A stretch of 64,000 nt of DNA from Croceicoccus sp. Ery15 (GTDB lineage: Bacteria; Pseudomonadota; Alphaproteobacteria; Sphingomonadales; Sphingomonadaceae): contig NZ_CP087588.1 in the NCBI RefSeq assembly GCF_020985305.1, positions 1,550,001 through 1,614,000 of the forward strand, written 5' to 3'. A program made the translations under genes and the position numbers. Of the stretch, positions 46,649 through 55,401 are shown one piece after another. Below the pieces are notes generated by a model. That model was not told the origin of the DNA. It made no database searches and was given only the letters and a program-made list of their open reading frames with translations. Position 1 is the stretch's first letter; every line of letters begins with the position of its first letter.

Positions 46649-48286
46649 TTGCCCCATTATACGCCCCTGATCGGCACCATCGTGGCCGGTCTCGTCACTG
46701 CATTCATCATGGGTGCGCTTGCCCAACGCCTGCGTATCTCGCCCATCGCGGGCTATCTGTTCGCGGGCGTATTGATCGGCCCGTTTACCCCCGGCTTCGT
46801 CGCCGATATCTCGCTGGCGAACGAGCTGGCCGAAATCGGCGTGATCCTGCTGATGTTCGGGGTCGGGTTGCATTTCTCTTTGCGGGACCTGCTATCGGTC
46901 AGGAAGATCGCGGTTCCCGGTGCGCTGGTGCAAATCGTGACCGCCACACTGCTCGGCCTTGGCCTTTCGCACTGGATGGGCTGGCCGCTGATTGCGGGCC
47001 TGATCTTCGGCCTTGCGCTTTCGGTGGCCAGCACGGTCGTGCTGCTGCGCGCCATCCAGTCGCGCGACCTCGTCAACACCGATCGCGGACGGATCGCGGT
47101 GGGTTGGTTGATCGTCGAGGATCTGGCGATGGTCGTCGCGCTTGTCCTGCTGCCGCCCGTGGCGCAATTGATGGAGGGCGGCGGTTCGGCATCGGGCATT
47201 GTCGCCGTTCTGGGGCTGACCACCGTGAAGGTCGGCGGCTTCGTCGCCTTTATGCTGATCGTGGGGCGGCGACTGATCCCGTCGGGCCTGCACTGGGTCG
47301 CGCATAGCGGTTCGCGCGAATTGTTCCGTCTGGCGGTGCTTGCCATCGCACTGGGCGTGGCCTTTGGCGCGGCGCATATCTTTGGTGTGTCCTTTGCGCT
47401 GGGCGCGTTTTTCGCCGGCATGATCCTTGGCGAAACCCCGCTCAGCAAACGGGCCGCAGAGGAAACGCTGCCCCTGCGCGATGCCTTTGCCGTGCTGTTC
47501 TTCGTGTCGGTGGGCATGCTTTTCGACCCGTCGGTGATCGTGGAAAGGCCCCTGCCCTTGCTGGCCACGGTGGCAATCATCCTGCTGGGAAAATCGCTGG
47601 CTGCCTATGCCATCACCCGCGCCTTCGGCTATGAAAACCGCACGGCGCTGACAGTGTCGATCAGCCTTGCGCAGATCGGCGAATTCTCGTTCATTCTTGC
47701 CGGTCTGGGCACCGATCTTGGCGTCCTGCCTGATGAAGCACGCGACCTGATCCTTGCGGGCGCCATTCTGTCGATCTTTGCCAATCCGATCCTGTTTACG
47801 CTGGTATCGAACCACATTGCTGGCGGCGCGCATTCGCGGCGCTCTGCCAGCGGTGCACATGGCAAGCAGGTCGAACGGATCGTGCTTGTCGGCCATGGCC
47901 GCGTCGGCAGCCTGCTGGCCCGCGACCTGCGTTCGGCCGATCGGCACATGCTGGTTATCGAGGACCGGTCCGAAACCGCCGAGGCCGCCTCGCAAGAAGG
48001 GTATGAGGTGATCATCGGCAATGCCGTCAACTGGCAAGTGCTGGCCGAGGCCCGCATCGAAAGCGCCGACGTGCTGATCATCGCCATTCCCGAGGGATAC
48101 GAAGCGGGAGCCATCGCCGAAACAGCGCGCGGGATGAACCCCGCGATCACCATTCTGGCGCGCGCCCATTCGGAACAGGAAGTGAAACATCTGGAACGGC
48201 TGGGCGTCGATCACATCATCATGGGCGAGCGCGAGATCGCCCGTGGCCTGTTCGATCATATGCGACGGCGGCGCGAGACCGTCTGA
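46649..48286 (+). CDS. CPA2-family cation/proton antiporter (Kef/YbaL type) with RCK domain
   Basis: A 545-residue membrane protein with a Na_H_Exchanger-type N-terminal part (about 12 spans; LANELAEIGVILLMFGVGLHFSLRDL and the GWLIVEDLAMVVAL ion-site segment) and a C-terminal RCK/TrkA-N domain (about 410-540) with the dinucleotide motif VLVGHGRVGSLLARDL. It resembles YbaL/KefB in E. coli, K+/H+ exchange regulated by nucleotide. The start is TTG 46649, 5 nt downstream of AGGAGA. It stands alone and converges with a small minus-strand gene. Confidence 0.92.
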   Translation: MPHYTPLIGTIVAGLVTAFIMGALAQRLRISPIAGYLFAGVLIGPFTPGFVADISLANELAEIGVILLMFGVGLHFSLRDLLSVRKIAVPGALVQIVTATLLGLGLSHWMGWPLIAGLIFGLALSVASTVVLLRAIQSRDLVNTDRGRIAVGWLIVEDLAMVVALVLLPPVAQLMEGGGSASGIVAVLGLTTVKVGGFVAFMLIVGRRLIPSGLHWVAHSGSRELFRLAVLAIALGVAFGAAHIFGVSFALGAFFAGMILGETPLSKRAAEETLPLRDAFAVLFFVSVGMLFDPSVIVERPLPLLATVAIILLGKSLAAYAITRAFGYENRTALTVSISLAQIGEFSFILAGLGTDLGVLPDEARDLILAGAILSIFANPILFTLVSNHIAGGAHSRRSASGAHGKQVERIVLVGHGRVGSLLARDLRSADRHMLVIEDRSETAEAASQEGYEVIIGNAVNWQVLAEARIESADVLIIAIPEGYEAGAIAETARGMNPAITILARAHSEQEVKHLERLGVDHIIMGEREIARGLFDHMRRRRETV

Positions 48287-48320
48287 ACCCGATTGCGGCA
48301 GGCGGCCCCCACCTGTCGCA

Positions 48321-48367
48321 GGAACGGCGTGCCCGAACCCCTCCCCACCAAAAGGGCACGCCGTTCC
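48321..48367. repeat. long perfect inverted repeat between convergent genes
   Basis: Arms of 14 bp, GGAACGGCGTGCCC (48321-48334) and GGGCACGCCGTTCC (48354-48367), flank a 19-nt loop between the antiporter gene and a convergent small gene. Position suggests a bidirectional terminator or RNA-stabilising hairpin, but neither strand has a T run after it. Confidence 0.7.
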
Positions 48368-48374
48368 ATTCCCG

Positions 48375-48689
48375 TCAGCCGAAGCCGCTTCCCCACAACA
48401 GGAAGCACGCCAGAGGTATTCCGGCGATTACGCCCAGAAAGACCGCCGCGTTGCGCAGATCCCGCAGGCCAAAGCGGTCGATGTGGTCGCTGCGGAACTG
48501 GCGATATTGCGGGGCGATGTCCTCCTCGCAGGACAGCATGGCGACATCCATGGCAGTGGCTTCCTTGCGGAACCAGCGCAGCACGCGCTGCAACTCGGCG
48601 TCGGTCAGATCGGGGTAACGGGCAAGGATCGCGGCAATTTCCGCACGCAGCATTATGCACGCCGGTTGGCGCGTTGTTTCGTTGGTCAT
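48375..48689 (-). CDS. small membrane-anchored protein, unknown function
   Basis: A 104-residue protein with a mostly helical soluble N-terminal part (residues 1-75, MLRAEIAAILARYPDLTDAELQRVLRWFRKEATAMD) and one membrane span at the C-terminus (AAVFLGVIAGIPLACFLLW), so tail-anchored in appearance. The ATG at 48689 has AGGTG 4 nt upstream. A zinc-finger/anti-sigma-like look is possible, but the expected Cys/His cluster is missing (one Cys near residue 54). I recognise no family. Confidence 0.7.
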   Translation of the reverse strand: MTNETTRQPACIMLRAEIAAILARYPDLTDAELQRVLRWFRKEATAMDVAMLSCEEDIAPQYRQFRSDHIDRFGLRDLRNAAVFLGVIAGIPLACFLLWGSGFG

Positions 48690-48742
48690 ATTTCACCTGA
48701 TGAACGATGGGGATTATGGCCCGACCGTGCGGGCCCGTTCGA

Positions 48743-49081
48743 TCAGACGCGAGGGGGTGCCCGTGCCCGGTTGGCCTGTGCGGCGGACTGGCGCATGCCA
48801 GCCGCCGGTTTGCTGTGCCATCGGGTCGTCCCGGACATATCCGGCTGAGCGTGGTGCGATGCAGGCCAGACCGGCACCGGCGCTTTGCCGCCACCGCCCG
48901 TCTTGGAATCCCCGTCACGCCAAGCGTTCTGCAACGCAGGTATAACCGCCTTGCGCAATTCCAGAGGCCCGCCCGCCGCCGCGCTGCGTTCGCCGGTACT
49001 GGTGACCGAGACTGCTTGTCCGCCTTGCGCAGGGGCAGCCGACGCCAATGCCAGCGCGACCAGCGCAAGCAGCCGGAACAT
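48743..49081 (-). CDS. small exported protein, unknown function
   Basis: A 112-residue frame with a good signal peptide (MFRLLALVALALASAAPAQ) from ATG 49081; a GTG at 49117 would add 12 residues and break the typical signal. The mature part has an Ala/Gly/Pro-rich tail and no motif I recognise. It lies between the tail-anchored small gene and the divergent siderophore receptor, 190 nt from the receptor start. Existence is uncertain, as the tail looks low complexity. Confidence 0.45.
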   Translation of the reverse strand: MFRLLALVALALASAAPAQGGQAVSVTSTGERSAAAGGPLELRKAVIPALQNAWRDGDSKTGGGGKAPVPVWPASHHAQPDMSGTTRWHSKPAAGMRQSAAQANRARAPPRV

Positions 49082-49222
49082 CAGGAGGGGCAGGATTCGC
49101 ACCTTTCGCCCATCCACCGAATCTCGCTGCGGCGCAAGATCGCATTGCGTCGCACGTCAAAAGCGAATGGCAGACTTCGCACCCCGGCGTTCTCGACAAT
49201 AGCCCAGAATGCCCCTTGCAAA

Positions 49223-49237
49223 TGCGAATGCCTATCA
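49223..49237. promoter_or_regulatory. candidate Fur box upstream of the siderophore receptor
   Basis: TGCGAAT-G-CCTATCA matches the 7-1-7 Fur consensus TGATAAT-N-ATTATCA at 10 of 14 bases, 35 nt before the receptor ATG. Iron repression of a siderophore receptor is expected, but the match is partial. Confidence 0.4.
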
Positions 49238-49271
49238 TTAACGGGGTTCGCGCAAATCTTGAGGGGACCCC

Positions 49272-51398
49272 ATGCGACTGCTGAAATACTCCATCCTGAC
49301 GGCCACCATGCTTGTGCCGGTGACCGCTTTTGCCAACGACGATGCCGCCGGGGCAGAGCAGCCGCGCGACATCGTCGTGTCGGGAATGATGGAAGAAAGC
49401 GCGACGGCCACAAAAACCGATACGCCGGTGATCGAGGTTCCGCAGCCCGTGACCATCGTGGATGACGAAGTGTTCGAGGCGCAGGGCGCCGTGTCGGTTA
49501 GCGATACGCTGAACTATGTCGCGGGCGTGACTGCCAATCCCTATGGTCCCGACAGCCGCGTCGACGGCGCGCTGGTGCGCGGGATCAGCGCGCTGCAATT
49601 CCGCGACGGCATGCGCGATATCTTCAGCTATTACGCCAGCATCCGCGCCGACCCGTATAATTTCGACCGCATCGAACTGGTGCGCGGTCCCGCGTCGGTC
49701 CTGTTTGGACAGGGTTCGCTGGGCGGCATCGTCAATATGGTGTCCAAGACCCCGCAATTCGAAACCGGCGGCGAATTCTCGCTGCGCTATGGCTCTTTCG
49801 ATCGCAAGGAGGCGCTGGCCGACATTACCGGCCCCGTCACCGACACGCTGGCGGCGCGCGTCGTGGCGCGGGTGCGCGATTCAGGGTCGCAGACCGATCA
49901 CGTACCCGATGACCGCGTGATGTTCTCCCCCTCCGTCACCTTCGCGCCGGCCGACACCACGCAGATCACGCTGATCGGCCTGTATCAAGAGGACGATGGC
50001 GGTTCGACCTCGCAGTTCCTGCCGCTGGTCGGCACCATTCTGCCCAATCCCAACGGGCAGCTCGACAATGATCTGTTTATCGGAAAGCCCGGATGGGACC
50101 GCTATGACGGGCGCCTGCTGCAAGGCACGATCATCGCCAGCCACGAATTCTCGCCGGAGCTGACGGTGAATGCCAAGGCGCGCTATATCGACAGCGACCT
50201 CACCTATCTGACCCATTATCCCAACAGCTATTCCAACCCGCAGAACCCCTATGTCGATGCGGATCAGCGCCAGATCTATAATTATGCCAGCGGCAGCCTT
50301 GCCCGCATGGAGATCTTTTCGACTGACAATAATGTGCAATATGACTTCCGCACCGGCGACGCGATCGAACACACGCTGCTGGCGGGCATCGATTACAGCT
50401 GGAACCGCGTGCGCAAGGACAGCGGCTATGCGCTGGAGCTGATCAATATTTACGACATCGATTACGACAGCCTGTCGGATTTCAACGGCACCATCCCGAT
50501 GCCGGGCGATGCGGGCTATCTTTATGGCTTTGCCGAAGATGTGAAGCAGACGCAGATCGGCTTTTACCTGCAGGACCAGATCCGCATGTGGGACCGCGTG
50601 TCGATCGTGCTGGGCGTCCGGAGGGACGAGGCGCGATCGACCTCTTATGGCGAGGAAGTCTATGATCAGGGCGCGACCACGTTCCGCGCCGGTATCATCG
50701 GTGAAGTCGTCGACGGCGTATCGCCCTTCTTCAGCTATACCGAGAGTTTCGAGCCGATCAGCGGTTCCGACCTCTACGGCGACCCCTTCGTGCCCAAGAC
50801 GGGCCGCCAGTTCGAGGCGGGGGTCAAGTTCCATCCTGCCGACCAGATCATCGTGACCGCCACGGCCTATCACATCAAAGAGGCGAACCGCCCAGTCGCT
50901 GCGGTGGTGCCCAGCCCCGACGATCCGAACGTGATCCTGAACGGCCAGTTGCAAATCGGCTCGCTGACGTCGAAGGGCGTCGAGTTCGAGGCCAATGCCA
51001 CCCTGCCCGGCAATCTGCTGCTGATCGCCAACGCCAGCTATAACGAGGCGGAGATCGAGGATACGGGCCAGCAGCTCGACAATGTGCCCAAGTTCAATGC
51101 CTCGCTATGGGCGATGAAGGATTTCGCCCTGTCGGACAGCACCGGCGCGCGGATCGGCGCGGGCGTACGCCATGTGGGCAAGAACAAATCATACGGCGCG
51201 GCCTTCCCCGACGGGCTGACCACGCCTGCCTTCACACTGGTCGACGCGGTCGCCGAAGTCAGCTGGGAAAGCTGGAGCCTTGCGCTGAACGCCACCAACC
51301 TGCTGGGCAAGGACTATTATTCCGCCTGCCTTGCTCGGGGCGATTGCTTCATGGGAAGCGAACGCAATGTGTATGGCACGCTGAGCTATCGGTTCTGA
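49272..51398 (+). CDS. TonB-dependent siderophore receptor
   Basis: A 708-residue outer-membrane receptor. The signal peptide (MRLLKYSILTATMLVPVTAFA) is followed by the TonB-box-like RDIVVSGM, a plug with QPVTIVDDEVFEAQGAVSVSDTLNYVAGV and DRIELVRGPASVLFGQGSLGGIVNMVSK, and a barrel ending in ...VYGTLSYRF. The plug patterns are those of the FhuA/hydroxamate-type siderophore receptors. Its TGA overlaps the next ATG, and downstream genes encode a membrane protein and a PepSY reductase, the usual companions for siderophore iron release at the inner membrane. Confidence 0.92.
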   Translation: MRLLKYSILTATMLVPVTAFANDDAAGAEQPRDIVVSGMMEESATATKTDTPVIEVPQPVTIVDDEVFEAQGAVSVSDTLNYVAGVTANPYGPDSRVDGALVRGISALQFRDGMRDIFSYYASIRADPYNFDRIELVRGPASVLFGQGSLGGIVNMVSKTPQFETGGEFSLRYGSFDRKEALADITGPVTDTLAARVVARVRDSGSQTDHVPDDRVMFSPSVTFAPADTTQITLIGLYQEDDGGSTSQFLPLVGTILPNPNGQLDNDLFIGKPGWDRYDGRLLQGTIIASHEFSPELTVNAKARYIDSDLTYLTHYPNSYSNPQNPYVDADQRQIYNYASGSLARMEIFSTDNNVQYDFRTGDAIEHTLLAGIDYSWNRVRKDSGYALELINIYDIDYDSLSDFNGTIPMPGDAGYLYGFAEDVKQTQIGFYLQDQIRMWDRVSIVLGVRRDEARSTSYGEEVYDQGATTFRAGIIGEVVDGVSPFFSYTESFEPISGSDLYGDPFVPKTGRQFEAGVKFHPADQIIVTATAYHIKEANRPVAAVVPSPDDPNVILNGQLQIGSLTSKGVEFEANATLPGNLLLIANASYNEAEIEDTGQQLDNVPKFNASLWAMKDFALSDSTGARIGAGVRHVGKNKSYGAAFPDGLTTPAFTLVDAVAEVSWESWSLALNATNLLGKDYYSACLARGDCFMGSERNVYGTLSYRF

Positions 51399-51985
51399 TG
51401 GGCGGCGATGCCCCGCTGCTGACCGGCAGTGCGCTGGCGGTCCTCGGCGTTGTCATGCTGCGCTGGTCATGGGGGCGGCCCCGGCGGGCCACCTTGCCCA
51501 ATCTGGCGGGCTGGGCATCGCTTGCCGCTGCCGTGATCTGCGGCGCGGCTGCGGCGGGCGCGTGGGGCATTGCGGTCGCTTCGCTATGGGCGATGGGCGC
51601 GGCGTGCGCCTTGCTGGCATGGGCGGGCCTGACCGCTGCACCGCCCGCGACCAATGCGCGGCGCGCGTCCGATCGGCGCGCGGGCATGCTGCCGCAGGGT
51701 GACGAGCCCTTGCGCCTTGGCGGGCGAGTGCTGACCTTCCTGCTGGTGGCGGTGTTGTCGATGGCGGCGTCCATCGCCATCGCGCTTGGCATGCGCTGGA
51801 TCGCGCTGCTGTGCGGCACGGCAGAGGGCAATGCGTCGGTGCTGGCGCTGTTTGCGGCGCCGCTGGCGTGGACGATCCTTGCCTATGCGCTGCTGATGAC
51901 AGCCAGCCGCAAGCGGCAGTTCGCGATGATCGCGTGCAGCCTGCTGGCCGTCCTGCCCCCCGTTCTGACAGGAATCATGGTATGA
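51398..51985 (+). CDS. membrane protein, possible DUF3325-DUF3649 fusion
   Basis: A 195-residue hydrophobic protein with about six membrane segments in two groups. The first (residues 1-77) resembles DUF3325-type small proteins, and the second (about 108-195, GRVLTFLLVAVLSMAASIAIALG...) resembles DUF3649. These two families are normally separate small genes beside PepSY proteins in siderophore clusters, so a fusion is plausible but is my inference. It overlaps the receptor by 1 nt and the PepSY gene by 4 nt. Function: probably iron release or membrane support of the reductase. Confidence 0.65.
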   Translation: MGGDAPLLTGSALAVLGVVMLRWSWGRPRRATLPNLAGWASLAAAVICGAAAAGAWGIAVASLWAMGAACALLAWAGLTAAPPATNARRASDRRAGMLPQGDEPLRLGGRVLTFLLVAVLSMAASIAIALGMRWIALLCGTAEGNASVLALFAAPLAWTILAYALLMTASRKRQFAMIACSLLAVLPPVLTGIMV

Positions 51986-53268
51986 GCCGGACAATCGAAG
52001 CGGGCACGGTCAAACGCGCCCTTTCCGCCCACGCCGCCACCGGGCTGATCGCGGGGGCCTTGCTCTATCTCGTCTCGCTGACGGGCACGATCGCGGTGTT
52101 CTATGCCGAATTACAGCGTATCGAGCAGCCTAACGCGCCTGAAATGACCGCAATTGCGCCCGAAGCGGTGCAGAACGGTGTCGAACATGCGCTGAAGCAG
52201 CCATCGGGCGATGCGCCGACGACGCATCTTTACGTGCATATGCCGGTCGACGATCTGCCCCGCACAACGATCACCACCGATAACGATGCGTGGCATCTGG
52301 ATATCGACGGCAATATCGCCATGCCCGAGGAAATCGCATGGTCCGACTTCCTCGTCGCGCTGCATTACACGCTGAACCTGCCCGCGCTGGTCGGCATCAC
52401 CATCGTCGGCATTCTGGGCGTGATGATGCTGGCATTGTCGCTGTCGGGCGTGGTCGCCCTGCCGCGCATATTCCGCGATGCGTTCCGCCTACGCGCGCGT
52501 AGTCCGGGCGGCGTGGCGCTGGCTGACTGGCATAACCGGCTGAGCGTGTGGACACTGCCGTTCGGCATCGCCATCGCACTGACCGGAGCATTGATAGGAC
52601 TGGCGACGGTCACGGCCTATGGCATTGCGGCCAATGATTACGGCGGCGATGTCGGGGCAGTTTACGAACCCATATTCGGCGGAGAACCGGTGGGCGACGA
52701 TGCGCCTGCCCCTGCGCCCGATGTCGCGGCGGCCTTGCGCTATATGGCCAGCCACTACCCGCAGGTCGAACCCAGCTATGCGATCCTGCACGATCCGCTG
52801 ACGCGCGGTCAGCATATTCAGATCGTGGGGCTGCACGATAAACGGCTGATCTTCGGCGAATATTACAGCTTCGACGCCAGCGGGAAATTCACCGGCACGG
52901 CGGGCCTGTCCGATGGCGACTGGGGCCAGCAGGCCGCCGCATCGACCTATCAGCTGCATTTCGGCACCTTTGGCGGAATCTGGGTCAAGATCGCCTATGC
53001 GCTGTTCGGCGCGGCGCTGACGGCGGTTTGCGCGACAGGCACCTATATCTGGCTGGGCAAACGGCGCCGCCGCGGGTTTGACGAACCGAAGCTGAGGGCA
53101 TTGTGGAACGGCGTGGTGATCGGCGCCCCGGTCGCGCTTGCACTTAGCTTCGCTGGCAGGCTGCTGATCGGCAATGCGGCCCCTCTCTTGGCGATTTTCT
53201 GGGTTTCCTATGCGCTTCTTATCGCCCTGTGCCTTGCGCGATGCCGCACGCGTGGCAGCATTGTCTGA
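51982..53268 (+). CDS. PepSY-associated membrane protein, putative ferric-siderophore reductase
   Basis: A 428-residue inner-membrane protein with four main spans and PepSY_TM features: LHYTLNLPALVGITIVGILGVMMLALSLSGVV and the heme-binding-type His in DWHNRLSVWTLPF plus STYQLHFGTFGGIWVKI. Such proteins reduce ferric siderophores after uptake. The ATG at 51982 overlaps the preceding stop; the frame opens upstream at 51811 only by chance. It is the third gene of the receptor unit and ends 95 nt before nasT, which starts a separate system. Confidence 0.88.
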   Translation: MSRTIEAGTVKRALSAHAATGLIAGALLYLVSLTGTIAVFYAELQRIEQPNAPEMTAIAPEAVQNGVEHALKQPSGDAPTTHLYVHMPVDDLPRTTITTDNDAWHLDIDGNIAMPEEIAWSDFLVALHYTLNLPALVGITIVGILGVMMLALSLSGVVALPRIFRDAFRLRARSPGGVALADWHNRLSVWTLPFGIAIALTGALIGLATVTAYGIAANDYGGDVGAVYEPIFGGEPVGDDAPAPAPDVAAALRYMASHYPQVEPSYAILHDPLTRGQHIQIVGLHDKRLIFGEYYSFDASGKFTGTAGLSDGDWGQQAAASTYQLHFGTFGGIWVKIAYALFGAALTAVCATGTYIWLGKRRRRGFDEPKLRALWNGVVIGAPVALALSFAGRLLIGNAAPLLAIFWVSYALLIALCLARCRTRGSIV

Positions 53269-53297
53269 CAGCTAGACCCTGGGTTCAATCGTCGCGT

Positions 53298-53325
53298 TGC
53301 AAATCGGGCGGGGCGATGCAAATCG
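53298..53325 (+). repeat. direct repeat TGCAAATCG upstream of nasT
   Basis: TGCAAATCG occurs at 53298-53306 and 53317-53325, about two helical turns apart (19 nt), 38-65 nt before the nasT start. Same-face spacing suggests a possible binding site for a regulator of nasT, but two 9-mers could also be chance. Confidence 0.35.
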
Positions 53326-53362
53326 CTTGCCTCTGTCCATGCTGCGATGCAGTAGAGGGCGC

Positions 53363-53938
53363 ATGCGGATCGCCATCATCGACGAAAGCGCCTCGCGCGC
53401 ATCGATTATCGAAGAAGGCCTGTCGCAACTTCCCGATTGCCAGATTTCGGTGATCACCAGTCGTCACGGCCTGCTGGCCCGCATGGCCGAGATCGATCCC
53501 GAAATCGTGCTGATGGATCTGGGCAATCCGTCGCGCGACGTGCTGGAAGAATATTTCGCGGTCAGCCGCGCGCTGTCGCGCCCCATCGCCATGTTCGTCG
53601 ACCAGTCGGACGACGATGCCATCGCGGCCAGCATCGATGCGGGCGTATCGGCCTATGTCGTCGACGGGCTTGCCGCCAATCGCATCCGCCCGCTGATCGA
53701 AATGGCGGTGCGCCGGTTCAACGCCTTTGCCCGCCTGCAATCCGATCTGGACGAGGCGAACAGCAAGCTGGCCGAACGCGCCAATATCGACAAGGCGAAA
53801 CGCATATTGATGGACACGCGCGGCATTACCGAGCCCGAGGCCTATGCCGAATTGCGACGAAAGGCGATGTCGTCATCCAAGCGGATCGCCGATATTGCCG
53901 AGGCGCTTGTCACCGCCCATGATCTGATGCGCGAATGA
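53363..53938 (+). CDS. nasT: NasT-type response regulator with ANTAR RNA-binding domain
   Basis: A 191-residue two-domain protein: a receiver-like domain (about 1-120, MRIAIIDESASRASIIEEGL, with the Asp in VLMDLG) and a C-terminal ANTAR domain (about 130-185, KLAERANIDKAKRILMDTRGITEPEAYAELRRKAM). NasT binds hexaloop hairpins in leader RNAs and prevents transcription termination; NasS holds it inactive without nitrate or nitrite. I chose ATG 53363 over the frame start at 53297. It is followed by nasS and two leaders with matching hairpins further downstream. Confidence 0.93.
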   Translation: MRIAIIDESASRASIIEEGLSQLPDCQISVITSRHGLLARMAEIDPEIVLMDLGNPSRDVLEEYFAVSRALSRPIAMFVDQSDDDAIAASIDAGVSAYVVDGLAANRIRPLIEMAVRRFNAFARLQSDLDEANSKLAERANIDKAKRILMDTRGITEPEAYAELRRKAMSSSKRIADIAEALVTAHDLMRE

Positions 53939-53972
53939 AGCGGGGGATGGAGATGCAGACGGGGGCCGCCCT

Positions 53973-55187
53973 GTGACCGAGGAACTGAATGTCGGCTTTT
54001 TGCCGCTGGTCGATGCGTGCCTGCCGATCATCGCGCAAGAGGCGGGTTTCGCCGAAGAGGAAGGGCTGAACCTGCGCTTTGTGCGCGATGTCAGCTGGGC
54101 GACGGTGCTGGACCGGCTGTTATACGGGCATAGCGATGTCGCCCATATGCTGGCCCCGCTGGCGATTGCGACCACACTGGGACGGGGCCGCCCCGCCCAG
54201 CCGCTGGCCGCGCCTTTCGTGCTGGGCCTCAACGGCAATGCGGTCACATTATCGAACGAGCTGGCCGATATTCTGATACCGGACGAATCCGATAAATTAA
54301 GCGATCCCAAGGTCTTGGGCGCGCGACTGCGTGAGGAAGCGCTGCGGCGGAGCGCGGCGGGCAGGCCGATCCGCTTTGGCGTGGTGCATCGCTATTCCAG
54401 CCATAATTACATGCTGCGTTACTGGCTGGCGGGCTGCGGCATCCGGCCCGATTCCGATGTAGAAATCGTGACCGTCGCCCCACCCTTCACCGCCGATGCG
54501 CTGGCAGGCGGAGAGATCGACGGAACATGCGTGGGCGAGCCGTGGAATTCGGTCGCGGTGGACCGCGGGGTAGGCCGCATCGTACTGGCGACGGCGCAAA
54601 TCTGGCGCCGCGGTGTCGAAAAAGTGCTCGCCATGCGCGAAAACGTGCTGGAAGAGCGGCGCGACGCGGTCGAACGGCTGATCCGGGCGATGCGGTGTGC
54701 GGGCGAACATTTCACCGATCCCGCCCATTGGGAGGCCAGCGCCGAATTGCTGGCGCGGCCCGAATATCTGGCATCCGATCCCAAGCTGATCCTTGCCGCC
54801 ATTTCCGACCGTCTGGTGCTGCGTCAGGATGGCGCGCCGGTGCATTATTCGGACTTCATGTTCCAGTACCGCGAGGCCGCGAACTTCCCGTGGATCAGCC
54901 AGGCGCAATGGCTCTATACCCAGATGGTCCGCTGGGACGGCATGGCGTTCGACGCGGGCGATGCGGCAAAGGCCGCGCGCGTGTTCCGGCCCGATATCTA
55001 TCGCAGCGCCTTGCGCGGCGCCGATTCGCCGCTTCCCGGCGCAAGCAGCAAGGTCGAAGGCGCAGTCAGGGGCACCATCGGCGCGGGGACGGAGCAAGGC
55101 CGGTTGGTCATGGAACCCGACGCATTTTTCGATGGCAAAACCTTTGATCCAGAGAAACTTGAGGAATATCTGGCCAGCCAGAACTGA
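53973..55187 (+). CDS. nasS: NasS-type cytoplasmic nitrate/nitrite sensor
   Basis: A 404-residue protein of the NrtA/CmpA/NasS substrate-binding family. It starts directly with the fold (LNVGFLPLVDACLPIIAQEAGFAEEEGLNLRFVRD) and has no signal peptide or lipobox, so it is the cytoplasmic NasS sensor rather than a transporter subunit. In NasS-NasT pairs the ligand-free protein sequesters NasT, and nitrate or nitrite releases it. The start is GTG 53973. It lies 34 nt after nasT. Family motifs such as HMLAPLAIATTLGRG and GEPWNSVA are present. Confidence 0.92.
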   Translation: MTEELNVGFLPLVDACLPIIAQEAGFAEEEGLNLRFVRDVSWATVLDRLLYGHSDVAHMLAPLAIATTLGRGRPAQPLAAPFVLGLNGNAVTLSNELADILIPDESDKLSDPKVLGARLREEALRRSAAGRPIRFGVVHRYSSHNYMLRYWLAGCGIRPDSDVEIVTVAPPFTADALAGGEIDGTCVGEPWNSVAVDRGVGRIVLATAQIWRRGVEKVLAMRENVLEERRDAVERLIRAMRCAGEHFTDPAHWEASAELLARPEYLASDPKLILAAISDRLVLRQDGAPVHYSDFMFQYREAANFPWISQAQWLYTQMVRWDGMAFDAGDAAKAARVFRPDIYRSALRGADSPLPGASSKVEGAVRGTIGAGTEQGRLVMEPDAFFDGKTFDPEKLEEYLASQN

Positions 55188-55252
55188 ACGAAATTTCATG
55201 GTGCAGTGCAAAAACCGCTTTACGCATCTGCCGCGAATCGGTTAGGACAAAG

Positions 55253-55375
55253 GCACAGCGCACGGATCGCCGCCCACGGACGGGTGACCCAGCGAACCGC
55301 GCTGCACTTACGAAATTGCGTGGCAACGTCGCCGCCCGAACCTTCCCTGTGGGGATGTTTCGAGGCGGCTTTTTT
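55253..55375 (+). promoter_or_regulatory. NasT (ANTAR) leader RNA upstream of nrtA
   Basis: A leader in the 214-nt gap after nasS. A 5-bp hairpin CGCCC/GGGTG (55271-55275 with 55282-55286) has the hexaloop ACGGAC (55276-55281), with A at position 1 and G at position 4 as in ANTAR targets. A second ACGGAT hexamer is at 55262-55267. CAGCGC (55256-55261) pairs with GCGCTG (55299-55304) as an outer stem. The terminator follows at 55331-55375. NasT binding is expected to favour antitermination when nitrate or nitrite is present. The transcription start was not identified. Confidence 0.75.
55331..55375 (+). terminator. attenuator terminator in the nrtA leader
   Basis: GCCGCC (55331-55336) pairs with GGCGGC (55364-55369), followed by six T (55370-55375); the inner part also pairs (CGAA with TTCG, TCCC with GGGA). 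It precedes the nrtA start by about 30 nt, so without antitermination the operon would be turned off. Confidence 0.88.
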
Positions 55376-55401
55376 GCGTTGTCCGACGACAGAGGGATCG
55401 A

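Noticed and set aside
55219..55247. TTTACG and TTAGGA with a 17-nt spacer as a promoter for the nrtA leader
   Set aside because: Spacing and position fit, but the -10 matches the consensus at only one position, so I did not annotate it.
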